A stretch of 64,000 nt of DNA from VFBF01 sp033764865 (GTDB taxonomy: Bacteria > Pseudomonadota > Alphaproteobacteria > Caulobacterales > Aquidulcibacteraceae), in contig JANRIM010000111.1 of assembly GCA_033764865.1 (NCBI GenBank), positions 1 to 64,000 on the forward strand. The letters are read 5' to 3'. The translations under genes and the position numbers were made by a program. This document shows, piece by piece, positions 42,752-51,678 of the stretch (position 1 is its first letter; each line of letters starts with the position of its first letter). The notes beneath the pieces are model-generated. The model worked only from the letters and a program-made list of their open reading frames with translations. It had not been told where the DNA came from and made no database searches.

Positions 42752-43275
42752 GCGGGCGCTGCGTAAGTGGAGGGAATCTCGAAGGGAGTGTTCTCGCCCG
42801 CTTCCTCCCAGCTCCGGCCTCGGCCGATGGCGTCGATGGCCCGCACCATGCGCCCTCCGCGGCCCAGTTCGGCGTCCGCCAGCGCAACGATGCGCCGGTT
42901 GGGCCACGCGACCGCGGACGCGCGCCGCAGCGTCCAAGCGATGGCTTCCTCGTCGACGCCGGGATTGTGGACGCATGCCGTGATGAAGGCCGTGGCCGTG
43001 GACCGGGAGATGCCGGCGTAGCAGTGAATGAGGATGGGGGCCGCCCGCTCCCATGAGCCGATGAACTCGAGGATCTCGGTCAGATGCGGGCGTCCGGGGG
43101 CCGTCCAACCTGCCATGTCCTCTGTGATGTCGTGGACGCCCACCTTGAGGTGGCGACGGTCGTGCGAGGCGTCGGGAAACGCTGAATGGGGGTCAAGAAG
43201 GCTCACCACGTGCGACGGCGCGCGCGACGCGATCACCGACGAGACCTTCGAGAGCGGACAAACGAGAATCGCCAT
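42748..43275 (-). CDS. Tyrosine phosphatase family protein
   Basis: A 175-residue protein with the Cys-based phosphatase loop HCYAGISRSTA (HCx5R) and an upstream general-acid candidate in HDITEDMAGW. ATG 43275 lies 2 bases after the HD-protein stop; its own stop overlaps the NAD regulator. It could act on phosphoproteins or other phosphoesters; the substrate is unknown. Confidence 0.88.
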   Translation of the reverse strand: MAILVCPLSKVSSVIASRAPSHVVSLLDPHSAFPDASHDRRHLKVGVHDITEDMAGWTAPGRPHLTEILEFIGSWERAAPILIHCYAGISRSTATAFITACVHNPGVDEEAIAWTLRRASAVAWPNRRIVALADAELGRGGRMVRAIDAIGRGRSWEEAGENTPFEIPSTYAAPA

Positions 43276-43277
43276 CT

Positions 43278-43901
43278 TCACTCCTGGTCGACGAGGGTCT
43301 GGAATGCGCGCAGAAAGGCCGCCTGCGCCTCCGCCGTCGCCATAGGCCTCAGCGGCTTGCACGCGGCGTCTGGCGGACGCTTGAAGAAGCGGTTGGCTTC
43401 CGCCTCGTCAAATCCGGCCAGTTGCACCGCCTCCAGCCACGCGCACATCACGTCCGCCCTTTTGATCTGCGCCTTCAGCGGGGCTGCTGGTTGCGGCGGC
43501 AGCGCGAAACGCACGTGGATGGCTGTGGCGAGCCGGTCCTCGAAGGCCCGGTAGTCGAGCCCAAGGGCCGCCTTGAAAGGACTGATCATGTCCCCGATCA
43601 CATATTCGGGCGCGTCATGCAGAAGCGCGAGCAGGCGCGCCTTCGCATCGAGGCCAGGGGCGGTCTCCGCCAGGATGTCGAGCACGACGAGCGAATGTTG
43701 GGCCACGGAGAAGGGGTGCTCGCCCACCGTTTGGCCGTTCCAGCGGGCGACGCGGGCCAGGCCGTGGGCGATGTCGTCGATCTCGATGTCGAAGGGCGAG
43801 GGGTCGAGCAGATCGAGCTTGCGGCCCGAGAGCATGCGCTGCCAGGCACGCGCGGGTCCCGCCGTGCGGCGGGCGCGAGGAGAACCGGAGGTGGGCGGCA
43901 T
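43278..43901 (-). CDS. HD-domain hydrolase (YfbR-like)
   Basis: A 207-residue HD-domain phosphohydrolase. Metal ligands lie in EHPFSVAQHSLVV and LLALLHDAPEYVIGD. YfbR-type enzymes are 5'-deoxynucleotidases. ATG 43901 gives a compact N-terminus; an in-frame start lies at 43967. It leads the HD/phosphatase/NAD-regulator operon. Confidence 0.85.
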   Translation of the reverse strand: MPPTSGSPRARRTAGPARAWQRMLSGRKLDLLDPSPFDIEIDDIAHGLARVARWNGQTVGEHPFSVAQHSLVVLDILAETAPGLDAKARLLALLHDAPEYVIGDMISPFKAALGLDYRAFEDRLATAIHVRFALPPQPAAPLKAQIKRADVMCAWLEAVQLAGFDEAEANRFFKRPPDAACKPLRPMATAEAQAAFLRAFQTLVDQE

Positions 43902-44032
43902 GGCTCGACTATAGGCCTCCTGACGGCCCAAGGGCAGGGGTGAGAGCGCGTCCCGGGGGAACGCCATTGTCGCGGGCGACGGAGGCGCCCATTTATCGGT
44001 AGCCGGGCTTGGACCGGTGCTGGAGCCTCTGG

Positions 44033-44182
44033 ATGTTCTGGATCGTCATCGCGATTTCCGTGGGCATCATTTTTCTGCTGACCTGGGTTGGCGCGGCGAT
44101 GACCCGCCGGGGCCTGCCGACCCAGTGGGAACGGGGCGGGCGCATAATCCCCGGTCCCCACCACGACGACTTCGGTCCCTGA
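44033..44182 (+). CDS. 49-residue membrane protein
   Basis: A short ORF beginning MFWIVIAISVGIIFLLTWVG, followed by a polar tail with RRGLPTQWERGG and a terminal HHDDFGP. One membrane helix, cytoplasmic or periplasmic tail. It occupies an otherwise empty 330-base gap between the divergent HD gene and the GNAT gene. The sharp hydrophobic-to-polar design supports a real gene; no family recognised. Confidence 0.45.
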   Translation: MFWIVIAISVGIIFLLTWVGAAMTRRGLPTQWERGGRIIPGPHHDDFGP

Positions 44183-44233
44183 TCGCCGCACCGTTGCGCA
44201 CTGGACGGATGATGCGCCCGGGCGTTTGATGCG

Positions 44234-44719
44234 GTGGTGGAGCAGTTCACGATCCGACGCGCGGTCGCCAGCGATGCAGATGCCGTCTGCCGCCTCGTAG
44301 CGGCCGCCGCCGCCGAAGAGGGCGCGGCCAATCTCTTCACCACCGAGGCCTATCGGCGCGACGCCGTGGGCGCGCACGCCCCCGTCGAGGTCTGGCTTGT
44401 CGAGGCCGAGCGCGGACGACCGTGCGCCCAGGCCATCACGGGGTCTGGTTATGATCTTGCGCGCGCGACGCTCACGATGGTGCTCCTGCACCTGTTTGTC
44501 GCGCCTCACCATCGTCGCGACGGGCTCGCCCGTCTGCTGATCACCCACATCGCCGCCCGCGCGCGCGATCTGGGCGTCCGGGAGCTGACCATCACCACGG
44601 GGGTGGAGAACGCCGTCGCGCGACGCTTCTTCGAGGCCATCGGCGCCCAGGAGGACCGGCTCGCCCGCTATCTCATCGGCGCCGACGGCCTGTCCTGGCT
44701 TGCGGCGGAGGCTGGTTAG
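44234..44719 (+). CDS. GNAT family N-acetyltransferase
   Basis: A 161-residue acetyltransferase. The acetyl-CoA-binding motif is LHLFVAPHHRRDGLARLLI, followed by VENAVARRFFEAIGAQED. The start is GTG 44234. Its stop (TAG) interlocks with the stop of the convergent TIR gene (4-base overlap). Acceptor unknown. Confidence 0.85.
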   Translation: MVEQFTIRRAVASDADAVCRLVAAAAAEEGAANLFTTEAYRRDAVGAHAPVEVWLVEAERGRPCAQAITGSGYDLARATLTMVLLHLFVAPHHRRDGLARLLITHIAARARDLGVRELTITTGVENAVARRFFEAIGAQEDRLARYLIGADGLSWLAAEAG

Positions 44720-46275
44720 CGCAGGCGTGTGGCTCCGGGCGCGGCGGGCGGCGCAGCGCCGGCGCTGTCGGCCTTGGCGACCGGTATCACGAGGCGGTCT
44801 CCCGCAAAGATCAGATCGCTGCCGCCAATGGTGCGGCCGTCGCCCAGCATCAGCGCCCGCGGCCCCAGACAGGCGGCGTTGCGCTCCGCGATGCGCGCGA
44901 TCCCTTCGGGACTATCCATGAAGGCGCGGCCCGCGACGTCGAAGAGGCGCTCGCCGTCCATGACCTCGAGCACCGTCTCCGACGCATCGGGCGCGATGCG
45001 GCAATACCGGAGGCGAACGAACGACCCATCGGGGTTGAGCGCTTCGGTGACGCCAGCGGGCGCTGGCGGGGCAGGAGCTTGCGCCGACAGGGGCGGCGCC
45101 GCCACCGGCGCCGCTTCGGCGGGCGGGGAGGCCCGAACCGGGGGCGGCAGGGGCGCCGCGCGTATAGTTTCGGCGCCGTTTGCCCAGGGCGCGGGGGCGA
45201 CCTCGGGGTTCGCCGGCGCAACCGCCTTCGACTTGGGCAGCGAGGGCAGGCTGAACGATGTGTTGTCGAAGCTCGGCGCGAACCGCTGGATTTGCGGGGC
45301 CGCCACAAGGGCGATCAGCCCTACAGCGACCGCCGCGAGGGGCCACATGACCACGCCGCCCTTGCCGCCGGCCCGGGCGCTGCGGATCCTGCCGAACCGC
45401 TCGTCGTGCAGATCCCGTGCGTCGCGGGGGTCGATCAGATCCGCGATCACCCCGGCGGGGGCGCCTGAGCGCTGGAGGCCCCCCAGTGTGAGCGTCGCCG
45501 AAAGGGGGGCCGCGAGGCGGCCGACCAAGCCCCAGAATTCCCGGTCGTTGCGTGAGAGGCCCTCGGCGTAGATGCGGGCGAGACCCCGCCGGGCGGTGGC
45601 GCTATCGGCGAAGTCCAGGAGGCCCGCCCGGATGTCGCTTGGATAATCCATGCCGGAGAGGGCGGTGAACGAGGACCGGAACGCCGCCTCCCGGCGCGTC
45701 GCCGCCAAGGCGGGCATGGACCGGCCCTTTGCCTCGCCCGATCTGCGGACCCAAATGAACCCTGAAGAGAGCCGCCGCTGCACTTCTTCCCCGGACGGCA
45801 CCGCTCCAGCGGCCGCTGCAGGCGCCGCCACCGGCCCCCGCGCCTTCAACGCCCGGATACGGCCGGCCACGGGGCCAAGCTTGCGGTCGAGCATCTCGGC
45901 CGCCGTCTGTCCCCAGCCGCCCGGCGCCAGATCCCCTTCAAAGATGTCGACGATCTCGGCCCCCGGCGCCTCGCGATGGATGGCCGGTATCTCGCTCCGG
46001 TCTAGGCCCGGATCCGTCCGGACGGAGACGGTCTGGCCGAAGTGCGCGCCGATGGCGGCTTCCGTCTGCACCCAATCGACGCGAAGGGCCGCCTGGGACC
46101 AGAGCGCCAGAACCGCCACGCACGCATCGATATCGTCGAGAAGGCGGGCCGGCCACGAGGCCGTGTATTGGATGGGGCCCCGGCTTGCCGAGATTCCAGC
46201 CCGCTCCAGGCTCTTCTGGATGCGCACCGCCAGTTCCGCATCCGCGGGTGCGTAGGTGATGAAAACGTCGGCCAT
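44716..46275 (-). CDS. Membrane-anchored TIR-domain protein with LysM-like C-terminus
   Basis: A 519-residue protein. Residues 1-130 form a TIR/TIR_2 domain: DVFITYAPADAELAVRIQKS, then a loop ending DWVQTEAAIG, whose Glu is at the catalytic position of TIR NAD-hydrolases. A helical linker follows to about residue 300, one membrane segment (WPLAAVAVGLIALVAA, about 308-325), a Pro/Ala-rich periplasmic stretch, and a C-terminal module (ERLFDVAGRAFMDSPEGIA, IAERNAACLG, FAGDRLVIPVA) resembling LysM. TIR in the cytoplasm and a wall-type binding module outside would make it a transmembrane sensor-effector; that is inference. Monocistronic, with interlocking stop codons with GNAT. Confidence 0.75.
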   Translation of the reverse strand: MADVFITYAPADAELAVRIQKSLERAGISASRGPIQYTASWPARLLDDIDACVAVLALWSQAALRVDWVQTEAAIGAHFGQTVSVRTDPGLDRSEIPAIHREAPGAEIVDIFEGDLAPGGWGQTAAEMLDRKLGPVAGRIRALKARGPVAAPAAAAGAVPSGEEVQRRLSSGFIWVRRSGEAKGRSMPALAATRREAAFRSSFTALSGMDYPSDIRAGLLDFADSATARRGLARIYAEGLSRNDREFWGLVGRLAAPLSATLTLGGLQRSGAPAGVIADLIDPRDARDLHDERFGRIRSARAGGKGGVVMWPLAAVAVGLIALVAAPQIQRFAPSFDNTSFSLPSLPKSKAVAPANPEVAPAPWANGAETIRAAPLPPPVRASPPAEAAPVAAPPLSAQAPAPPAPAGVTEALNPDGSFVRLRYCRIAPDASETVLEVMDGERLFDVAGRAFMDSPEGIARIAERNAACLGPRALMLGDGRTIGGSDLIFAGDRLVIPVAKADSAGAAPPAAPGATRLR

Positions 46276-46392
46276 AACCTTGGTTAACAAAATCGTTCCG
46301 GGACGGGAAGGGAACGTGGGCCTAAACGGCCCCAAAGAGGCCCGGTGTCGCCGGGGCGCCGCACAGGACGGCTTCGCGCCCGCAAAGAATCC

Positions 46393-48213
46393 ATGTCAAT
46401 CCGCGGGATGGCATCTCCCGTCCGCGTCGCCTCACCCACTCCTGACCGGCCCTTCCTGGACGTCCGCTGTTCCTTGACCGGCCGCCACTGGCGCACGCGG
46501 GCGGTGGACGAGGGGCTGGCCGACACGTTTCGCCGCCGGCACGGTCTGCCGGAAATCGCCGCCCGGTTGCTCGCGGCGCGGGGCGTCGCAGAGGCGGATG
46601 CCAAGCGCTTCCTTGAACCCACGTTGCGGGACTTCTTTCCTGATCCCTCCACGCTCGCCGATATGGACGCGGCCGCCCGTGTGATTGAGGACGCCATCGT
46701 CACGGGCCGTCCCACGGCGGTCTTCGCGGACTACGACGTGGATGGCGCGACCTCGGCCGCCCAGCTCGTGCGGTACTTCCGTGCACGGGGTCGGGCGCTC
46801 TCCATCTACGTCCCGGACCGGATGCGCGAGGGGTACGGCCCGTCCGCCCTGGCGTTCGAGCGGCTGAAAGGCATGGGCGTCGAACTCGTGATCACGGTGG
46901 ACTGCGGAGCCGCCGCCATGCAGCCGCTGGAAGCGGCGGCGGCGCTGGGGCTCGAGGTGGTGGTGATCGACCACCATCTCATGTCCGGCCCGCCGCCACC
47001 CTCCCTGGCCTGCGTCAACCCCAACCGGCCCGATTGCCCGTCCGGGCAGGGTCACCTCACGGCCGCTGGCGTCGTGATGGTCACGCTCGCCGCTGTGAAC
47101 CGCGAGGCGCGCCGGCGTGGCTCCATCGGCTCGAACAATCTGCCGGACCTGATGGCGAACCTGGATCTGGCGGCGCTGGGCACGGTCTGCGACGTGGCCC
47201 CGCTTACCGGGTTCAACCGCGCCATGGTCGCCCAGGGCCTCAAGGTGCTGGCGCGGGGAGGAAACGTGGGCCTGAAGGCGCTTGCCGAAAGCGCCGGCAA
47301 ACCGGCGTCAGGCTCAGTCTACGAACTCGGGTTCATCCTGGGACCCCGCCTCAACGCCGGCGGCCGCGTGGGCGACGCCTCCCTTGCGACCCGCATCCTG
47401 TCCACAGAGGACCCCGTCGAGGCCGCCGCGATCGCGGCGGAACTGGAAGCGCTCAATGCCGACCGCCGCCAGAAAGAGGCCGACATGCTGGCCATGGCCC
47501 AGTCCATGGCCGAAGCCGAGGCGGCGGATCGGGCGGTCGCCGTGGTGGGCGATCCCGCTTGGCATCCCGGGGTGATCGGCATCGCCGCAGGCCGGCTCAA
47601 GGACCGGATCATGAAGCCCACGATCGTGTTGGGAGGAGGCGGTCCCGATGAGCCGTGCAAAGGGTCGGGACGGTCGATTCCGGGCGTGAACCTTGGCGCG
47701 GCGGTGGCGGCGGCGGCCCGGGCGGGCATTCTCAAGGCGGGCGGCGGGCATGCGATGGCGGCGGGGCTCAGCATGGATTGGGACAGGCTCGCCGACCTGC
47801 GAACCTTCCTCTCCGAGACCCTCGCGCCGGAACTGGAGGCCGCCGCGGGCGAGGCCCGGGCCCTGTGGGTGGATGCGTCAGCCTCCATCAGCGCTGCGGG
47901 GCTTCCCCTGATGGACGCCCTCGACCGTATCGGCCCTTACGGCGTCGGCCATCCCGAGCCGGTCTTTGCGTTGGCGGACGTTCGGGTGGGGTATGCGGGC
48001 ATGGTGAAGGGCGATCACGTGCGCTTCGTCCTGGAGGACGGCCGAGGCGGCAAACTCCGCGGGATCGGCTTCCGCATGGCGCAGAACCCGGCGGGAGAGG
48101 CCATCCTCAGCCGGGAGGGGCTGTTCCACGCCGCCGTCAAGCTGAAGCGCAACGCCTGGGGCGGCGAGGAGAGGGTCGAGGCCGAACTCGTCGATCTGGC
48201 TTCCGCGGGCTGA
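46393..48213 (+). CDS. recJ: Single-stranded-DNA exonuclease RecJ
   Basis: A 606-residue RecJ, a 5'-3' ssDNA exonuclease in recombination and repair. Motif DYDVDG is near residue 113 and the DHH motif (VIDHHLMSG) near residue 192; later GFILGPRLNAGGRVGDA and DHHA1 KAGGGHAMAAGLSMD are conserved. Starts at ATG 46393 and ATG 46408 are both possible. Monocistronic, divergent from the TIR gene. Confidence 0.95.
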   Translation: MSIRGMASPVRVASPTPDRPFLDVRCSLTGRHWRTRAVDEGLADTFRRRHGLPEIAARLLAARGVAEADAKRFLEPTLRDFFPDPSTLADMDAAARVIEDAIVTGRPTAVFADYDVDGATSAAQLVRYFRARGRALSIYVPDRMREGYGPSALAFERLKGMGVELVITVDCGAAAMQPLEAAAALGLEVVVIDHHLMSGPPPPSLACVNPNRPDCPSGQGHLTAAGVVMVTLAAVNREARRRGSIGSNNLPDLMANLDLAALGTVCDVAPLTGFNRAMVAQGLKVLARGGNVGLKALAESAGKPASGSVYELGFILGPRLNAGGRVGDASLATRILSTEDPVEAAAIAAELEALNADRRQKEADMLAMAQSMAEAEAADRAVAVVGDPAWHPGVIGIAAGRLKDRIMKPTIVLGGGGPDEPCKGSGRSIPGVNLGAAVAAAARAGILKAGGGHAMAAGLSMDWDRLADLRTFLSETLAPELEAAAGEARALWVDASASISAAGLPLMDALDRIGPYGVGHPEPVFALADVRVGYAGMVKGDHVRFVLEDGRGGKLRGIGFRMAQNPAGEAILSREGLFHAAVKLKRNAWGGEERVEAELVDLASAG

Positions 48214-48298
48214 GGCCCCCGACTTGCAGGGGAGGATTTCTCCGGGCCGGGTATGTGCGCGGTCGGGACGTCCTGCCCGGCGCATGGGGTCGTCAAGC

Positions 48299-48307
48299 TG
48301 TGGATAA
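48299..48307 (-). promoter_or_regulatory. Perfect DnaA-box match
   Basis: TGTGGATAA is the exact complement of the DnaA box TTATCCACA. It lies a few bases before, and possibly overlapping, the start of the squalene-synthase-like gene. An isolated box; significance is uncertain. Confidence 0.3.
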
Positions 48308-48311
48308 TGAG

Positions 48312-49265
48312 ATGGACATAACCTATGGGGATGTCCGAACCGACCGTTCCTCCCCCCTGATCGCCGGAGTAACCCACTTGCTTCGCGGCAAGCTCAAGTC
48401 AAAGACCGACCGCAAGGCGCAGTCCGAGAGCGACGTCGAAAGCCTCGACGATCTCGTACGGCGCGTGGACGAGGACCGTTGGCTGGCCGCCCGGTTCGCC
48501 GAGCCTGCGGTGCGGGCGCGCCTGAACGCGTTTTACGCCGTGGTCTACGAAATCGCCCGGATCCCGGAGAGCGTGCGGGAGCCGGCCTTGGGGCTCATCC
48601 GTCTCCAATGGTGGCGGGATGCGGTGGCTGCAATTTACAGCGGCGAGGGCGTGGCCCGGTTTCCCGCGGCGGAAGGGTTGGCTGTGCTGGTGCGAGAAAC
48701 CAGCCTGGATCGCGCATCCCTCGATGGCCTGATCGACGCCCGGGCGCGCGATCTTGAAGAGCGCCCGTTCGAGACCTGGCCGGAGTTCGAGGCGTATGTG
48801 GACGCCACCGCCGGGGCCGTGATCCGGCTTGCCGCCCGCATTTGCGCGCCCGACCTGGTGCAGACCCGCCAGCATCTCGATCTTTTCCGGAACGCCGGCC
48901 GGGTCTGGGGATACACGGGGCTCGTCCGGTCGCTCGCGCTCTGGAACGAGCGCCGCCGAACGTTCTTCCCCCAGAAGCTGCTCGATCATGTGCGCCTGAC
49001 GCCATCGGAGCTGTTCGAAGGCGCCACGACCCACGCCACCAGCTCCGCGTGCCGCGCCGTGCTCGAACGCGCCGTCGCCGCGCACAAGGAAATGCGTAGG
49101 CTCGTCTACGGCGCGCCGAAGGAGTTCTTCCCGGCGTACGGCTACGTGGCGTTCGTCACCGATTACATGCGCGCTCTGGACCGTCCATACGACGGCGCGG
49201 CGAAAGTGCCGCTTCTGCGTCGTCAGATTCGCTTGGTCACCGCCTCCGCCACCGGCTCCATCTGA
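48312..49265 (+). CDS. Squalene/phytoene-synthase-like protein (NDUFAF6-like)
   Basis: A 317-residue protein with the squalene/phytoene synthase fold (FYAVVYEIARIPESVREPA, GLIRLQWWRDAVAAI, then VWGYTGLVRSLALWNERRR). Both Asp-rich motifs that bind prenyl diphosphate are absent (RIPESVREP and VRSLALWN). This pattern, with LQWWRDA, fits the NDUFAF6-type group associated with complex I assembly in mitochondria rather than a terpene synthase. ATG 48312 is chosen; an in-frame GTG lies at 48300. No carotenoid or hopanoid gene is nearby. Confidence 0.75.
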   Translation: MDITYGDVRTDRSSPLIAGVTHLLRGKLKSKTDRKAQSESDVESLDDLVRRVDEDRWLAARFAEPAVRARLNAFYAVVYEIARIPESVREPALGLIRLQWWRDAVAAIYSGEGVARFPAAEGLAVLVRETSLDRASLDGLIDARARDLEERPFETWPEFEAYVDATAGAVIRLAARICAPDLVQTRQHLDLFRNAGRVWGYTGLVRSLALWNERRRTFFPQKLLDHVRLTPSELFEGATTHATSSACRAVLERAVAAHKEMRRLVYGAPKEFFPAYGYVAFVTDYMRALDRPYDGAAKVPLLRRQIRLVTASATGSI

Positions 49266-49268
49266 CGG

Positions 49269-50678
49269 TCACTCGGCCGCGACCCGCGCTGCGCCGAGCC
49301 AGTCGTCGAGGTCGGCGAGTGCCCGGCGAGCCATGGCCTGCTTGCGGGCGCGCCCCTTTTCAGGGCCCTTTTGGCGCTTTCCGTCAGCGTCTGTCTCAGG
49401 GTGTTTGGCCAGCGGGGGAAACAGGCCGAAGTTCACGTTCATCGGTTGGAAGGAGCCCCGAGGGCCCTCAAGGTGTCCGCCCGTGACGTGCGCCAGCAGG
49501 GCGCCGAGGGCGGTGGTGGGCGGCGGCGGCGCGGGCGTCGCGCCAAGGACCTGCGCCGCTGCGAACCGGCCCGCTAACAGACCCATGGCCGCGCTCTCGA
49601 CGTAGCCTTCCACGCCCGTGATCTGTCCGGCGAAGCGCAGATGCGGGGCCGCCTTCAAGCGCAGCGTCGCGTCCAGGAGTTTGGGCGAATTGAGGAAGGT
49701 GTTGCGGTGGATGCCGCCCAAGCGCGCAAACACGGCATTCTGCAGGCCCGGTATCATGCGGAAGACTTCCGTCTGCGCCCCGTGCTTCAGCTTGGTTTGA
49801 AACCCCACGATGTTGAACAGCGTGCCCAGCGCGTTGTCCTGGCGCAGCTGAACCACGGCGTAGGGCCAGCGGCCGGTCCGTGGATCATCCAGGCCTACAG
49901 GCTTCATTGGCCCGAACCTCAGGGTCTCACGCCCGCGCTCCGCCATGACCTCAATGGGCAGGCAACCCTCGAAGTAGGGCGTATCCTTCTCCCAGTCCTT
50001 GAACTCGGTCTTTTCGGCCGCCAGCAATGCGTCGACGAAGGTTTCGTACTCCTGTTTGTTCAGCGGGCAATTGACGTACGCGGCCTTGTCGCCGGCGGGG
50101 CCCGCCTTGTCATAGCGCGACTGCATCCACGCAACGGAGAAGTCGATGCTGTCGTGGTGCACGATGGGGGCGAGCGCGTCGAAGAAGGCCAGCTCTTCCT
50201 CGCCAGTGAGCCTGCGAATGGCATCCGCCAGCGCAGGCGACGTGAGCGGGCCGGTGGCGACGATGACCTGTCCCCAGTCTGCAGGCGGCACGGCGGCTAC
50301 CTCACCGCGTTCGATCGCGATCAGGGGGTGGCTTTCGAGCGCCTGGGTCACCGCAGCGGAGAAGCCGTCACGGTCCACGGCCAACGCCGAACCCGCCGGC
50401 ACCTGGTGCGCATCCCCGGCCACCATCACGAGCGAGCCGGCGCGCCGCAATTCGGCATGGAGCAGTCCGACGGCGTTGTTTTCCCAGTCGTCGGAGCGGA
50501 AAGAGTTCGAGCACACAAGTTCCGCGCACGCCGCCGTCTTGTGCGCGGGCGTTGCCCGGTGGGGGCGCATCTCGTGCAGCGTGACCGGGACGCCCGCGTG
50601 GGCGAGCGCCCAGGCGGCCTCCGAGCCGGCGAGGCCGGCGCCGACAACGTGAACGCGCGTTTTGGAATTCCTTGTCAT
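49269..50678 (-). CDS. trmFO: tRNA m5U54 methyltransferase TrmFO
   Basis: A 469-residue folate- and FAD-dependent enzyme that methylates U54 of tRNA. FAD-binding VVGAGLAGSEAAW is near residue 10, the conserved ACAELVCSNSFRSDD and YVNCPLNKQEY segments carry the key Cys, and GGIHRNTFLNSPKLLD is intact. ATG 50678 gives the usual start. Convergent with the upstream gene by 3 bases. Confidence 0.96.
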   Translation of the reverse strand: MTRNSKTRVHVVGAGLAGSEAAWALAHAGVPVTLHEMRPHRATPAHKTAACAELVCSNSFRSDDWENNAVGLLHAELRRAGSLVMVAGDAHQVPAGSALAVDRDGFSAAVTQALESHPLIAIERGEVAAVPPADWGQVIVATGPLTSPALADAIRRLTGEEELAFFDALAPIVHHDSIDFSVAWMQSRYDKAGPAGDKAAYVNCPLNKQEYETFVDALLAAEKTEFKDWEKDTPYFEGCLPIEVMAERGRETLRFGPMKPVGLDDPRTGRWPYAVVQLRQDNALGTLFNIVGFQTKLKHGAQTEVFRMIPGLQNAVFARLGGIHRNTFLNSPKLLDATLRLKAAPHLRFAGQITGVEGYVESAAMGLLAGRFAAAQVLGATPAPPPPTTALGALLAHVTGGHLEGPRGSFQPMNVNFGLFPPLAKHPETDADGKRQKGPEKGRARKQAMARRALADLDDWLGAARVAAE

Positions 50679-50788
50679 GAACGGACTTGTCCGGCGCCGG
50701 GCTGCGGCTTGCAAGCGGTGGCGCGCGGAGGCCCGCCTCGCTAAGCAGGGCGTAGAAAGTCGCCGCGCCGTCGGGGAGGAAAGCCGTC

Positions 50789-51661
50789 ATGGCCATGTCG
50801 CAGCAGTCGCCCCAGGGGCGCGCGCCGATCCTGGAGTGCGTCCGCGAGGGTTTCGCCTTCATCGGGCGCGACTGGCGGGCCATCGTGCCTGTGGCGGCGA
50901 CCGCAGCGGTCGCGCTGACGCCGCTTGAAGTCTGGTCCGACGTCTCCACCACGGGCGGCGACATGGGATCCGGCCTGCTGGCGTCGATACTTGGCGTGCT
51001 GGTCCAGGCGGTGGTTCTGGCGGCCTATTATCGGCGCGCCCTTTCCCGGGGCGTCGATCCGCTGGTGCTACGCGCCGGGGCTGACGAGCGGAACGTGATC
51101 GCGGCCACTTTCGCCATCGGTTTCTTTTTCATGATCGTGTTCATCGTAGGACTGTTCATCGTGATGATGGCGCTCGCCTCGTTGCTGGTGGGGGCCGGCG
51201 TGGACGGCGACAGCCTCCAGAATCTTCCCCCGGCGGAAGCGGCGCAGGCGTTTGTCACCGCGCTCGGCGCCGATGGGCGGATCGTGTTTTTCGGTCTCCT
51301 CTCCGCGCTTGCCCTGTTTCTGCTGTGGCTCTCGGCCAGGCTCACGCTGGCGCTGCCGGCCACCGTGGCCGAGCAGCGGGTGCTGGCGTTCAGCACGTGG
51401 GGGTGGACGAAGGGCAACGCTGCGCCGATTGCGGCGTGCCTCGTGCTTGTGCTCATCGGCGCGATCGGGCTCAGCATCCTCGCGATCCTTGCACCATCGA
51501 TCCTCATCGGCGCCGTGTTCGGCCAGGCCGCAATGCAGACGCCCGGAAGTCCGGCGCACTGGGTCATGAGCTACCTCAGCGCCGCCATCGGGCTCACATT
51601 CTTCCTTGCGCCGTACGCCGCGATGTCGGCTTACCTCTATCGCGGCCTGCGCCCCCAGTAG
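50789..51661 (+). CDS. Hypothetical multi-pass membrane protein
   Basis: A 290-residue inner-membrane protein with about six hydrophobic segments (near residues 30-47, 58-80, 105-135, 160-185, 215-240 and 260-280). The N-terminal ILECVREGFAFIGRDWRAIV is characteristic of an uncharacterised family of alphaproteobacterial membrane proteins. No catalytic motifs. It lies between divergent trmFO and convergent uvrA. Confidence 0.7.
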   Translation: MAMSQQSPQGRAPILECVREGFAFIGRDWRAIVPVAATAAVALTPLEVWSDVSTTGGDMGSGLLASILGVLVQAVVLAAYYRRALSRGVDPLVLRAGADERNVIAATFAIGFFFMIVFIVGLFIVMMALASLLVGAGVDGDSLQNLPPAEAAQAFVTALGADGRIVFFGLLSALALFLLWLSARLTLALPATVAEQRVLAFSTWGWTKGNAAPIAACLVLVLIGAIGLSILAILAPSILIGAVFGQAAMQTPGSPAHWVMSYLSAAIGLTFFLAPYAAMSAYLYRGLRPQ

Positions 51662-51678
51662 GGGCGGCTCCGGCGGGT

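Noticed and set aside
47655..48311. Long N-terminal extension of the squalene-synthase-like protein
   Set aside because: It is recJ sequence in another frame; real homology starts at about 48312.
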